Of a stretch of 57,145 bases of DNA, positions 18,710 to 27,827 are shown one piece after another. Each line of letters starts with the position of its first letter. The stretch's first letter is position 1. The notes beneath the pieces are model-generated. The model was not told the DNA's origin and made no database searches. It was given only the letters and a program-made list of their open reading frames with translations. This DNA comes from Agrobacterium fabrum (lineage in GTDB: Bacteria > Pseudomonadota > Alphaproteobacteria > Rhizobiales > Rhizobiaceae). Position numbers and translations under genes: made by a program. The stretch lies in assembly GCA_003241215.1 (NCBI GenBank), contig QFOL01000003.1, forward strand, positions 1 to 57,145, read 5' to 3'.

Positions 18710-18973
18710 CGATGACTATCGGAAAAGGCATCGCTCCAATCTGCTTTATCGTTCTCGCAACCGTGTCCTAACCAACCTCCAGATCTAACGTCACCGCGGT
18801 GTTCCCTGCCAGCCCGAGATATTACCGAGCTATGACAGCATTGCCGAAGATCATTTGTCAGGTGATTTGGCGCGACGAAACGATGGTCGCGCTCGTTTCC
18901 TGGCATGAGGTCGAAACGCCAGAAATGGTGGGCGCGCCACCCTATTCGGATTGTCGCCGAATAAACTTGCCAA

Positions 18974-19702
18974 TCAGCAGCAGGTGAAACCGCCGTCGAT
19001 GGGCAGCGAAACGCCCGTGATCATCGAGGCTGCGTCACTGAGCAGGAAGACGATGGGTGCGGCGATTTCCGCTTCGCTGGCCCATCGGCCGAGCGGCATC
19101 TGCTTCAGGAAAGGCTCGGCCACATGCGGCTGGCTCCAGTGGCCGGACGAAATCGGCGTCATGACAACGGTTGGATTGACGCTGTTGACGCGGATATTGT
19201 AGCGGCCGAGCTCCAGCGCCGAGCAGCGGGTGATGTTGTCGAGAGCCGCCTTGGAAGAGCCGTAGGAGATATGGCCCGGCAGCGCCACAAGGGCTGCCTG
19301 GCTGGACACGTTGACGATGGCGCCGCCCTTGCCGAGCCTCACCATGGACTGGCTGGCATATTTCGTCACCAGCAGCGCCCCGCGCGCATTGATGGTGATG
19401 ACCTTGTCGAAAATAGCGATGTCCGTGTCCATCGGCGTGGCGATCTCGCCGCCGAAACCGCCGCAATTGACGACGCCCCATAGATCCAGCCCCTCCAGCG
19501 CGGCGCGGATTTCCTCGTCGCGGGCGAGATCGAACGCCAATGTGCGGCAACCGGTTTCCTTCGCGATGGCCTCGAGCGCCTGTTGCGAGCGCCCTGCCGC
19601 GATGACATTGGCATTGGCGCGCACGAGATGGCGCACTGTTTCCCCGCCAATACCGCCGCTGCCGCCCGTTACAAGGATCGTTCTGCCCTGAAAATCCGTC
19701 AT
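18974..19702 (-). CDS. Short-chain dehydrogenase/reductase
   Basis: A 242-residue NAD(P)-dependent oxidoreductase from ATG 19702, with GGGAGGA upstream; an earlier in-frame start at 19741 is less likely. Motifs: GGSGGIGG cofactor loop (about 13-20), the NAG-equivalent NCGGFGG, catalytic Ser in VNVSSQAAL, YGSSK (YxxxK) and a C-terminal GVSLPIDGGFTCC. It is the last gene of the leftward sugar operon, 52 bases after the ABC ATPase, so it probably oxidises or reduces the imported sugar or polyol. Substrate unknown. Confidence 0.92.
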   Translation of the reverse strand: MTDFQGRTILVTGGSGGIGGETVRHLVRANANVIAAGRSQQALEAIAKETGCRTLAFDLARDEEIRAALEGLDLWGVVNCGGFGGEIATPMDTDIAIFDKVITINARGALLVTKYASQSMVRLGKGGAIVNVSSQAALVALPGHISYGSSKAALDNITRCSALELGRYNIRVNSVNPTVVMTPISSGHWSQPHVAEPFLKQMPLGRWASEAEIAAPIVFLLSDAASMITGVSLPIDGGFTCC

Positions 19703-19754
19703 TTCCCGTCTTCCTCCCTCATGGCGCCGAAGATTCCGCACCCTTCACAACGTT

Positions 19755-20879
19755 TCAATTGATCCGCACAGGTTCAGTCTCTCGCGGGGTCTTCATATCC
19801 CGCGACACTCTCTGCCCGTTCGCATCGAACAGATGGCAGGCAGCGGCCGGGAACGACACGGCTATCCGGTCGCCCGCGCGCGCCATGCGGCCAAAACTGT
19901 CTCTTATGGTGATCGTTTCCTCGCCCTCGCGGACATGGATGAAAGTATCGCTGCCGAGCAGTTCGACCATCGTCGCTTTCATCTGATAGGACTGTCCGCC
20001 CTGCCCGTCACCGATTGCAATATGTTCGGGGCGGATGCCGAGGGTCACGGTGTCGCCAGGTTCAAGCGGCCTTGAAACCGCAATATCGAGGGAAGGACCG
20101 ACCGCGAGAGACACGGTGGCGATGCCTTCTGCGGCTGAGACGACGCGCGCTTTCAGAAGGTTCATGGCGGGCGAACCGATGAAACCCGCGACGAAAAGAT
20201 TGGCGGGACGCTGGTAAAGCGCAAGCGGCGACCCGATCTGCTCGATGCGGCCGCCATTCATGACGACGATCTTGTCGGCAAGCGTCATCGCTTCCACCTG
20301 GTCATGTGTGACATAGATCATCGTGCAGCCGAGTTCCGCCTTCAGCCGGGCGATCTCCACCCGCATGCCGACGCGCAGGGCCGCATCAAGGTTGGAAAGC
20401 GGCTCATCGAGCAGGAACAGCTTCGGCTTGCGTGTCATCGCCCGGCCAATTGCGACACGCTGGCGCTGACCGCCTGACAATTCGCGTGGCTTGCGTTTCA
20501 GATAGCTCGAAAGCTTGAGTTTCCCGGCCGCCCGGCCCACCCGCTCGCCGATTTCGGCCGTAGGTGTCCGGGCGATTTCCAGCCCGAAGCCGATATTGCG
20601 GGCAACATTCATATGCGGATAAAGCGCATAGGACTGGAAGACCATGGCCACGCCGCGTTCGGGCGGCTCGGCATCGCTCATATCTGCGCCATCGACCAGC
20701 ACGCGGCCCGAACTGATCGGCTCCAGCCCGGCGATGATGCGCAGCAGCGTGGATTTTCCGCAACCGGAAGGGCCGACCAGCACGCAGAATTCGCCATCCT
20801 CTATGGTCAGCGACAATTCCGGAATGACCGTCAGGCTGCCGAAGGCCTTGGTGATTTTGTCGATCGAAAGCGTCGCCAT
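19755..20879 (-). CDS. Sugar ABC transporter ATPase (MalK/UgpC type)
   Basis: 374 residues. The ABC domain has Walker A GPSGCGKSTLLRI, Q-loop, signature LSGGQRQRVAIGRA, Walker B LFLLDEPLSNLDAALR and the H-loop THDQVEAM. The C-terminal TOBE region (IRPEHIAIGDGQGG, then LLGSDTFIHVREG) is typical of MalK-type ATPases. AAAGG 8 bases upstream supports the start. It energises the two permeases encoded directly upstream on the same strand; such ATPases may also be shared with other importers. Confidence 0.95.
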   Translation of the reverse strand: MATLSIDKITKAFGSLTVIPELSLTIEDGEFCVLVGPSGCGKSTLLRIIAGLEPISSGRVLVDGADMSDAEPPERGVAMVFQSYALYPHMNVARNIGFGLEIARTPTAEIGERVGRAAGKLKLSSYLKRKPRELSGGQRQRVAIGRAMTRKPKLFLLDEPLSNLDAALRVGMRVEIARLKAELGCTMIYVTHDQVEAMTLADKIVVMNGGRIEQIGSPLALYQRPANLFVAGFIGSPAMNLLKARVVSAAEGIATVSLAVGPSLDIAVSRPLEPGDTVTLGIRPEHIAIGDGQGGQSYQMKATMVELLGSDTFIHVREGEETITIRDSFGRMARAGDRIAVSFPAAACHLFDANGQRVSRDMKTPRETEPVRIN

Positions 20880-20883
20880 GGGT

Positions 20884-21717
20884 CTAGCCTTTCACCGCAC
20901 CGGCAGTCAGGCCACGCACGAAGGCGCGCTGCACCAGCACATAAAGAAGAATGAGGGGAAGCGCGATCAGCGTCAGCACCGCAAACAGCGCGCCGGGGTT
21001 GGCCATATAGAGGCCGGAATATTGCATCGGCACGATGGTGAGCGTCTTCATCTCGCTTTTCGTCAGCACGATCAGCGCCAGGAAAAATTCGTTCCAGGTG
21101 ACGATGAACTGCCAGATGGTGACGAAAACCAGCGCCGGGCGCACCAGCGGCAGCGCCACATGCCAGTAGGTCTGCCAGGCGTTGCAGCCATCCACCTTCG
21201 CCGCCTCGAACAGTTCACGCGGCGCGTCTTCCATGAAGGTTTTCAGGATGACCATGGCGAAGGGCACGCCAAGGGCGGCATAGGGCAGTATGAGGCCGAT
21301 ATAGGTGTTCACCCAGCCGAAATTCTTCAGGAGAATGGCAAGCGGCAACACCATCGAGGCAAGCGGCACCATAAGCGTGGTCAGAAGCGTGGTGTAGAGA
21401 AACAGCGTGCCTTTGAGCCGAAGGATGGCGATGGAGAAGGCAAAAAGCGAGGATACGGCGACCACGATCGCCACCGTCGCGACCGTCACGATCAGGCTGT
21501 TCAGAAAGATGCCGCCGAGCGGATTGTCGCGGATGACGGTGATGAAATTGTCGAAGGTCACCGGCCATGTGAAGAGCGCGGCGTCAAAAGCCTGCGCCGG
21601 CGTTCTCAGCCCCACGGACAGCATATAGACCTGCGGGACCATCCAGATGCCGAGCACGATGAACAGCACCGCATGAATGAGAAGGCCGCGTGCGCGGTTG
21701 CGGGCAAAAGCCGTCAT
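20884..21717 (-). CDS. Sugar ABC permease (CUT1, MalG type)
   Basis: 277 residues with six predicted membrane helices and the cytoplasmic EAA loop (APRELFEAAKVDGCNAWQTYWHVALPLVRPAL) that docks the ATPase. Its ATG overlaps the stop of the other permease (ATGA), and it ends four bases before the ATPase start, so coupling is tight. It forms the channel with the neighbouring permease. Confidence 0.94.
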   Translation of the reverse strand: MTAFARNRARGLLIHAVLFIVLGIWMVPQVYMLSVGLRTPAQAFDAALFTWPVTFDNFITVIRDNPLGGIFLNSLIVTVATVAIVVAVSSLFAFSIAILRLKGTLFLYTTLLTTLMVPLASMVLPLAILLKNFGWVNTYIGLILPYAALGVPFAMVILKTFMEDAPRELFEAAKVDGCNAWQTYWHVALPLVRPALVFVTIWQFIVTWNEFFLALIVLTKSEMKTLTIVPMQYSGLYMANPGALFAVLTLIALPLILLYVLVQRAFVRGLTAGAVKG

Positions 21718-22652
21718 GACCGATCCTTTCCGGCAGGCGTCAGCCGCGCGCCGAGTGCTGCGATCTGCAGCAGCGAGAGGCCAAGTGCCACGACAAGAAC
21801 TATCACGGAAAGCGCTGCACCGCTGCCGGTATCGCCCAGTACAAAGCTTTGCTTGAAGATGAAGGTGCCGAAAACCTCGCTTGCCCGGTTCGGGCCGCCA
21901 CCGGTCATCAGATGCACGATGGGAAAGGTCTGAAGCGTACCGATGACACCGAGAAGCAGCAACGATTTCGTGGCGGGTGCCAGCATGGGAACCACGACAT
22001 GGGCGGCAAGCTTCAAACCCTTCGCGCCATCGATGCGCGCCGCATCCAGCACCTCAGACGGCATGTTGGCGATGCCGGCGATATACATCAGCATGGAAAA
22101 CCCGGTCCATTGCCAGATATTGACGACAATGAGGGCATAGATCGCCGTTTTGGGATCGCCGATCGGCGACGTCGACATGACGATGCCGGCATATTTCAGA
22201 TATTCCTGCGCGATGCCGTAATAGGGCGCGTAAATCTGCACCCAGACAAGGCTGACCACCGAAACGGAAGTGACGACGGGCAGGAAGAACATGGTGCGAA
22301 AGAAACCGCGCAGCCGGTCCGTGTGCCGTTCGATGAACCAGGCGAGTACCCCGCCCACCAGCATCTGGACCGGAATGGTGATGACACCCCAGAGCGCCAT
22401 GTTGCGCACGACAATCCAGAAGGTGGGGTCACCAAGAACCGTGACGTAATTCGAAAATCCCGCAAAGCTGCGTGCTTCGCCGGAAGCCGCATAGAAGCTC
22501 TGTCCCGTCACCCAAAGGATTGGATAGGCAATGAAAACGACGAACAGCAGAACGGCAGGAAGGGCGAAGACATAAAGCATGGACGTCCTCGAAGCTCTGC
22601 TGCGTTCAATGATAACAGGCGTAGCGCCAGCCCTTAAAACTTCTGCACGCAT
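21714..22652 (-). CDS. Sugar ABC permease (CUT1, MalF type)
   Basis: 312 residues. A cytoplasmic N-terminus precedes SMLYVFALPAVLLFVVFIAYPILWV, further helices follow, and the EAA loop is present (PSEVLDAARIDGAKGLKLAAHVVVPMLAP). It is the larger of the permease pair and overlaps its partner by four bases. It follows the binding-protein gene after 145 bases that contain two strong hairpins. Confidence 0.94.
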   Translation of the reverse strand: MRAEVLRAGATPVIIERSRASRTSMLYVFALPAVLLFVVFIAYPILWVTGQSFYAASGEARSFAGFSNYVTVLGDPTFWIVVRNMALWGVITIPVQMLVGGVLAWFIERHTDRLRGFFRTMFFLPVVTSVSVVSLVWVQIYAPYYGIAQEYLKYAGIVMSTSPIGDPKTAIYALIVVNIWQWTGFSMLMYIAGIANMPSEVLDAARIDGAKGLKLAAHVVVPMLAPATKSLLLLGVIGTLQTFPIVHLMTGGGPNRASEVFGTFIFKQSFVLGDTGSGAALSVIVLVVALGLSLLQIAALGARLTPAGKDRS

Positions 22653-22707
22653 GGGTTCTCACCGATTGATAATCACGCCGCCACCAAACGAAACGGCATC
22701 GAAAGGT

Positions 22708-22781
22708 GTTGAAGCGCACCTGGGAGGTCTTGTCGTGGTCGATGCGCTTCAACCCGCCGGGCGCATTTGGCAGCGCCCGGC
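22708..22781 (-). other. Two perfect hairpins between binding-protein and permease genes
   Basis: Just after the binding-protein stop, the minus-strand transcript can fold GCCGGGCGC/GCGCCCGGC (22756-22764 with 22773-22781, 8-base loop) and then GTTGAAGCGCA/TGCGCTTCAAC (22708-22718 with 22743-22753). No U-tract follows. Such elements usually protect the upstream mRNA or partly stop transcription, so that more binding protein is made than permease. Confidence 0.7.
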
Positions 22782-22797
22782 ATCTTGAGGCCGCCTA

Positions 22798-24087
22798 TCA
22801 CTTGGACGCGAGCGCTTTTTTGGTTGCCTCGTCCACCTTGGCCAGCGCGGCTTCGGCTTCGATGCTGCCGGCGGCTACGCCCGCCAGGGCGTTGTCCAGC
22901 GCCTCGGCCACGGCCGGCGAAGAAAAGCGCTGGTTTTCAGCCTTGGGCAGATCTGCCATGAACCGCGCCGACAGTTGCTTGACGTGGTCGGTAATATCGC
23001 CCTTCGGCGTATGGCCTTCGAAGGCGGGCAGATCGTTCAGGTCGTTCAGCGCCTCCTGCAGACCGACACCGTTGGTCAGTTCGGCAAGGAAGGTCCATGC
23101 GGCGTCATTCTTGCCGCCATTTTTCGTCAGGCCGTAACCAATGTCGATGCCGCCGACCGGCGGGCTTGCCTTGTTGCCCTCCTTGACGGGAGGCATGTAG
23201 AAAAAGTCGAACCCGTCCATGTTCTGCACATAGTCGGAGAGCGGCGGCGGGAACTTGCTTTCCTGCATCCACCAGGAGCCAAGCGCCATCATGCCCACCT
23301 TGCCCTGTGCGAAGAGCTGCGCGCCGGTCGGATAGGCATGCGCGCCAAGCGCACCCTGCTGGAAGATGCCGTCATCGAAGAGGCCCTTCCACGCCTTCAT
23401 GGCAGCCACCAGCTCCGGGGCGGTCCACGGCGTTTCACCCGCCTGCGCCCTGTCGACGATGCCGGGGGAAAACTGGTTGGCGAGCATCAGGAAGACGTTT
23501 TCGTTCTGCCAGCCGTCCGCAGCCCCCTGAAACATCGGGATGAGGCCGTTATCGCTCAGCGTCTTGGCGGCAGCCTTCAGTTCCGCATAGGTCTTCGGCA
23601 CAGCGATATTGTGTTTTTCGAAGAGCTTGCGGTTGTACCAGATGCACAGAACCTGCGATTCCTGGGGAATGATGTAGAAATTCTTGTCGCCGGCGGGATT
23701 GCCCATCAACATCTGTTTGCGGTTGACGGGGAAAATCTTCTCTTCCCATGTTGCACCCCATTGTTTGGCGGCGCGGTCGTTTACGGGCTCCAGATTATCG
23801 CGATATTGCTGTGTGAGGGACCCCGGCTGCAGGCCGACGATGTCCGGCAAACTCCCGGATGCCGCCGCCGCCTTCAGCGCCGTGATATATTCCGGCGAAT
23901 AATTGTAATAGGTATAGTTCACCTTGACGTCTGGATGGGCCTTCTCGAAGGCCGCGATCGACTTCTTCATGGTGCTTTGCACGAACCATGACCATACGGT
24001 CACTTCTTTCTGCGCGGCACTCGCGACAGCAGCGGACAGAACGGCAGTCAGAACTGTCGTTGCAAGAAACAACGTCTTCCTCATCAT
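22798..24087 (-). CDS. Periplasmic sugar-binding protein of the CUT1 importer
   Basis: 429 residues (family 1 extracellular solute-binding protein). Signal peptide MMRKTLFLATTVLTAVLSAAVASAA is cleaved near residue 25. The mature start (QKEVTVWSWFVQSTMKKSIAAFEKAHPDVKVNYTYYN) and the lobes with GLQPGSLTQQYRDNLEP and FAQGKVGMMALGSWWMQES are typical for sugar importers. It is encoded between the aldolase-like gene and the permeases. The ligand is not predictable from sequence alone; nearby dehydrogenases and kinases point to a sugar or polyol. Confidence 0.94.
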   Translation of the reverse strand: MMRKTLFLATTVLTAVLSAAVASAAQKEVTVWSWFVQSTMKKSIAAFEKAHPDVKVNYTYYNYSPEYITALKAAAASGSLPDIVGLQPGSLTQQYRDNLEPVNDRAAKQWGATWEEKIFPVNRKQMLMGNPAGDKNFYIIPQESQVLCIWYNRKLFEKHNIAVPKTYAELKAAAKTLSDNGLIPMFQGAADGWQNENVFLMLANQFSPGIVDRAQAGETPWTAPELVAAMKAWKGLFDDGIFQQGALGAHAYPTGAQLFAQGKVGMMALGSWWMQESKFPPPLSDYVQNMDGFDFFYMPPVKEGNKASPPVGGIDIGYGLTKNGGKNDAAWTFLAELTNGVGLQEALNDLNDLPAFEGHTPKGDITDHVKQLSARFMADLPKAENQRFSSPAVAEALDNALAGVAAGSIEAEAALAKVDEATKKALASK

Positions 24088-24099
24088 ATTCCTCCCTTT

Positions 24100-24129
24100 A
24101 TTGTTTAAAGACGCATTGTTTAAAGACGC
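24100..24129. repeat. Exact 15-base tandem duplication in the binding-protein leader
   Basis: ATTGTTTAAAGACGC occurs twice in direct succession (24100-24114, 24115-24129), immediately before the ribosome-binding region of the binding-protein gene. It looks like a recent slippage duplication; any effect on expression is unknown. Confidence 0.85.
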
Positions 24130-24199
24130 CGGCGGACCTGCCGCCCGATTTTATCGCGGCCCTCCCCAGAGCCGCGTTCGCTCGAAATCCCGGCAGCGA

Positions 24200-25216
24200 T
24201 CAGGCCGCCTTGGCCGCCGCCGCTTTCAGCACATCCTCGGTAATGACGCGGTCGTCGGCGAGCGGGCGTACCGGGGAAAGCCCCAGTGTCTGCAGCTCGC
24301 CATGATAGGCGCGAACCGCCTCTTCCGGTTTCAGGGCGCCGTCGGCAACCGCGCGCATCAGCACGATCAGATTGAGCGGTGCTTCAGCCAGATTGATCTT
24401 GCGCCCGAACAGCGCGAGCCGCGCACCGTAACGCTCCGACTGCGCCACCAGCTCGAACGTATCGCGAGTGGTGCCCGCTCCGCCGCCAAGAACGCCGACG
24501 ATCAGCTCGGAATCGAACGAGGCGAGTTCCTCCAGCGCCTTCGGCCCGTTATAGGGCATCTTGAGAAACAGCGGTCGCTCGGCACGCGGCACGCTCGCCA
24601 GTGACTTGATGATGTGGTCGTTAACAAACTCGCCGGTCTGTTCGCGCGTCAGGCCGATATCGACGTTCGGATTGAAGACCTCGTAGAAATATTTGAAATT
24701 GTGCTTCGATGCTTCGGCGCGGAACTCGGCGAAAGCTTTCAGCGTGCATATGTCGCGGTCGAGATCGTTGGTGAAGCACACCGAATAAAGGCAGAGATCG
24801 GTGCCCGAGGTCGGGTAGTTGGCGATGGCGCGGGCAAGGCCGGTATCGCGGAACGGCACGGATGGCGACTGTGTATAGGTGCCATGCCGCACGCCACCCC
24901 AGCACATGCTTTCGAGATTGCCGCGAATGGCAGGTTTCACCTCGCTGCCGGAAAACGCGCCGCGCTCGTCCAGCAGATCGAGATTGGACTGCGACACCAG
25001 CATGATGTCGACCACATCCTGGTCGATGATCTCCTCGATCTGGGTGATGAATTCCTGGCGGGTGCGACGGCGGGGCGGCTTGACGGAATAATCGAAACCG
25101 GTGGCGGAGACACCCGCACCGACATCGCTATCCTTCGCGTCGGCAATGATAAAATCAGTCGGTTTGTAGCGCCCTGCGCGAATATTCGCCAGTTTTCTGT
25201 CGAGTCTCGTGACCAT
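24200..25216 (-). CDS. Aldolase-like sugar-catabolism protein, function unassigned
   Basis: 338 residues from ATG 25216 (MVTRLDRKLANIRAGRYKPTDFIIADAKDSD), chosen because TTGAGGG lies 6 bases upstream; the frame is also open to a GTG at 25294. The composition suggests a TIM-barrel aldolase/isomerase-like enzyme: FIIADAKDSDVGAG, DQDVVDIMLVSQSNL, NFKYFYEVFNPNVDIG, RPLFLKMPYNGPKALEEL, ELIVGVLGGGAGTTRDTFEL and RYGARLALFGRKINLAEAPLNLI. No signal peptide. It heads the leftward importer operon and is divergent from the sugar kinase. I cannot name its reaction; cleavage of a phosphorylated sugar is a guess from context. Confidence 0.8.
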   Translation of the reverse strand: MVTRLDRKLANIRAGRYKPTDFIIADAKDSDVGAGVSATGFDYSVKPPRRRTRQEFITQIEEIIDQDVVDIMLVSQSNLDLLDERGAFSGSEVKPAIRGNLESMCWGGVRHGTYTQSPSVPFRDTGLARAIANYPTSGTDLCLYSVCFTNDLDRDICTLKAFAEFRAEASKHNFKYFYEVFNPNVDIGLTREQTGEFVNDHIIKSLASVPRAERPLFLKMPYNGPKALEELASFDSELIVGVLGGGAGTTRDTFELVAQSERYGARLALFGRKINLAEAPLNLIVLMRAVADGALKPEEAVRAYHGELQTLGLSPVRPLADDRVITEDVLKAAAAKAA

Positions 25217-25564
25217 CGTAGCCCTCAATGAATGTTGGAGTTCGGCTGCCAGCGCTTCGATTGCGACCGCAGACTTGCATTCATAAACGGCCACTTCTCA
25301 TATTCTGTCAATAGCTATCTTTTTCTCTCTAAACGACGGGAGCTCGCCCCATAGTCTTTACCGAAGGATGAAATCCAAACTCATAAAAATTCAAATTTTA
25401 TAACAATAAATCAATATTTTAAATATTTTATTCAGACATCTTTCGTTGCTTTTCCATGTCACACCAACAGAACATCGGGGCCATACTGGGCATCCATTCA
25501 TACGATTGAAATATCTTTATTTTTCGCAAAGTCGACAATCATCGCGCCACTCAAGACGTTCGCA

Positions 25565-25644
25565 TGCGCAAAACATGTGCTGCGCCGCTTTAAAAATGCG
25601 CTGCATTGCGCAAATTCTAGCAAAATAGCATTTTCAGCGCAAAA
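25565..25644 (+). promoter_or_regulatory. Three GCGCAAA repeats in the divergent sugar-operon promoter region
   Basis: The AT-rich 498-base gap 25217-25714 has no gene. It contains TGCGCAAAA at 25565, TGCGCAAA at 25607 and AGCGCAAAA at 25636, all on the plus strand, ahead of the kinase gene. DeoR-type repressors often bind spaced direct repeats, and a deoR gene is third in the rightward operon, so these are candidate operators. I see no convincing -35/-10 pair. Confidence 0.4.
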
Positions 25645-25714
25645 TCTCGTTGACGATTTGAGAGATAATGGTAGCAATTGACATCATTGCCGCGTGAGGA
25701 GGAGATACTCGGCT

Positions 25715-26983
25715 ATGGGTGACGTTTTTACAGGCGACTGGGGGGAGCGTTATGTCGCGCTTGCCGATCCGCGCTCCGGCCCGATTGGGACATCGGCGCT
25801 TTCGCGGGCGGGGCTGTTTTTGTGCGGCATGTCCACCTGTGTCGATGCACGGGTCGACATGCACAATATGCAGCCGCTTCTCGATGCTCCAGCCGAAACG
25901 CCGGCGGGTCAATTCGCGGCCATGTTGCTGGCGCGCGCCGCAAAGGGTATCGGCGGTGAAGTACGCGCCGACTGGGTGGGCGGCCCGCAATGGCTGCGCG
26001 ACCATCTGGATGTTCGCTACGCGCTGGGCGGCACCGGTCCACAGGCCGCCTGGGTGCTTTCGCGGCTCGGCGTCGCCTCCCTGGTGGCGCTGGAGGACCG
26101 CCACGAGCAGCAGCTTCGTCAGATCCCGCCGGGCGTTTTATTGGCCGAGGGCAATGCACTCAAAACAGCAGCGGAAGTGACGCCGACAGAACGGCATATC
26201 CCTGAAATATTCATTTTCGAATTCACCGCGGGCAAGCCAATCGGTGCGCTCATCCCCAATCGTTCGACACGCATCATCGTGCGGTTTTGCGATCGCGGCA
26301 TCCAGCATGATGCGGCATTCGAAGCCGTATCACGAAAGCGCGCCTCCACCGCCGCTGCCGGCCTTCTGTCCGGCCTCAACGACGAGGCCGCGGGAAATGT
26401 CGGTGCCGCCGCCCGCCATGTCTTTGCGCTCAGCCGCGACTGGATGGATGCGGGCTTGAAGACTGTGCATTTCGAGCTTGCCGGTTATGCTTCGCAGGAC
26501 GCCGTAAGCGAGTTGCTCGATCAGGCCAGGGGCGCAATCAGTTCGCTCGGCATGAGTCATTCGGAACTGCTGGCGATGGATAGCACCGCCCAGCATCCGA
26601 TGGAGGCGCTGATCGCTCTCGGAGACCGGCTGGATATAGACCGCGTCTGCGTGCATGCCGACACCTGGGCGGCCGCTGTGACACGCAACGACCCCGATGA
26701 GGAGGAACTGGCGCTGATGGCCGGATGCGCCATTGCCAGCGCCCGGGCCGCCAATGGGGAACCGGCAAACGCGATCCGTACCGATGCGCTGGCGCAGTTT
26801 CACGCGTTACCCTTCGACAATCGCGTGCGGAAAGGCCGCTGGACCTTTGTTGCCTGCGCCTCGCCCTATGTTGAAAAGCCCGCTACCACGCTTGGTCTCG
26901 GCGACAGTTTCACGGCCGGGTGCCTTCTCGTTCTCGGAAATCCCGGCGTCGCGACCGCCCCCGCCGCCCTCAAACAGGCATGA
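25715..26983 (+). CDS. ADP-dependent phosphofructokinase/glucokinase-like sugar kinase
   Basis: 422 residues from ATG 25715 (MGDVFTGDWGERYV), with GAGGAGGAG upstream. The pattern fits the ADP-dependent glucokinase/phosphofructokinase branch of the ribokinase fold: GLFLCGMSTCVDARVDMHNM near residue 35, the glycine-rich WVGGPQWLRDHLDVRYALGGTGPQAAWVLSRLG, and the C-terminal catalytic motif TTLGLGDSFTAGCL with the conserved Asp. That branch is best known from archaea and uses ADP; whether this bacterial member does is untested. It precedes an SDR by 10 bases in the same operon and probably phosphorylates the imported sugar or its oxidised product. Confidence 0.8.
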   Translation: MGDVFTGDWGERYVALADPRSGPIGTSALSRAGLFLCGMSTCVDARVDMHNMQPLLDAPAETPAGQFAAMLLARAAKGIGGEVRADWVGGPQWLRDHLDVRYALGGTGPQAAWVLSRLGVASLVALEDRHEQQLRQIPPGVLLAEGNALKTAAEVTPTERHIPEIFIFEFTAGKPIGALIPNRSTRIIVRFCDRGIQHDAAFEAVSRKRASTAAAGLLSGLNDEAAGNVGAAARHVFALSRDWMDAGLKTVHFELAGYASQDAVSELLDQARGAISSLGMSHSELLAMDSTAQHPMEALIALGDRLDIDRVCVHADTWAAAVTRNDPDEEELALMAGCAIASARAANGEPANAIRTDALAQFHALPFDNRVRKGRWTFVACASPYVEKPATTLGLGDSFTAGCLLVLGNPGVATAPAALKQA

Positions 26984-26993
26984 AGGAAAAACG

Positions 26994-27767
26994 ATGTTTC
27001 TCGAACGATTTCGTCTGGATGGAAAAACTGCCTTCATCACCGGCGGCGGGCGCGGCATCGGCCTTGCGACGGCGCAAGCGCTGGCGGAAGCAGGCGCGCA
27101 TGTCATCATTTCCGACATGAATGCCGAAGTGCTGGAGGCGGGCCTCTCGGAACTGAAGGCACAAGGCCATGCGGCGGATGCCATGCAGCTCAATGTAACG
27201 GATGCGAAGGCCGTCGCCGAGGCCGCAAGGGCCGCCAACGACCGCTTCGGCGCCGTCGACATCCTGATCGCCAATGCCGGCATCGCCTGGCCGGACACGC
27301 CGGGCGAAGAGATGAGCGACGAGGTCTGGCTGAAGGTGGTGGATGTCGATCTTAACGGCGCTTACTGGTCATGCCGTGAATTCGCCCGCCCGATGCTGGC
27401 GCGCGGGCACGGCTCCATCGTCACCCTCGGTTCGATGTCCGGACTGATTTCCAACAAGCCGCAGCGGCAGGTGCATTACAACGCGGCCAAGGCCGCCGTT
27501 CACCACATGACGCGCTGCCTCGCGGGCGAATGGGCTGAGCGCGGCGTTCGGGTCAATTGCGTTGCGCCCACCTATGTCGACACCGTCATGTCGCGCGGCG
27601 GCTTTTCAGATGAAACCCTTATGCCGGTCTGGATGGAGATGACGCCGATGAAGCGCGTCGCAAGACCCGATGAGATCGCCGCGCCCATCCTGTTTCTGGC
27701 TTCGGACGCCGCCAGCGCCATGACGGGCACAATCGTTGCGGTGGATTGCGGATACACGATTTGGTAG
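26994..27767 (+). CDS. Short-chain dehydrogenase, sugar-alcohol type
   Basis: 257 residues with GAAGGA 7 bases before the ATG. Motifs: TGGGRGIGLATA cofactor loop, NAGIAW, catalytic Ser in GSMSGLIS, YNAAK and a C-terminal MTGTIVAVDCGYTIW. It resembles the polyol-oxidising SDRs of rhizobia (galactitol or arabinitol dehydrogenase-like), which would fit a polyol pathway with the kinase before it. The exact substrate cannot be read from sequence. It lies between the kinase and the DeoR regulator. Confidence 0.92.
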   Translation: MFLERFRLDGKTAFITGGGRGIGLATAQALAEAGAHVIISDMNAEVLEAGLSELKAQGHAADAMQLNVTDAKAVAEAARAANDRFGAVDILIANAGIAWPDTPGEEMSDEVWLKVVDVDLNGAYWSCREFARPMLARGHGSIVTLGSMSGLISNKPQRQVHYNAAKAAVHHMTRCLAGEWAERGVRVNCVAPTYVDTVMSRGGFSDETLMPVWMEMTPMKRVARPDEIAAPILFLASDAASAMTGTIVAVDCGYTIW

Positions 27768-27827
27768 AGCTTGACGGACATTGGAGAGAATCGGCGCGCT
27801 TTTGCGGGCCGAAAACCGGGTGATTGT

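Noticed and set aside
18712..18987. Short frames after grpE (19 codons at 18712 and 62 codons at 18799)
   Set aside because: No ribosome-binding site or recognisable sequence; the longer one runs into the end of the convergent SDR gene.
26994..27767. Naming the SDR as galactitol 2-dehydrogenase
   Set aside because: The family resemblance is real, but many rhizobial polyol SDRs look alike and the neighbouring genes do not match the galactitol pathway I remember.
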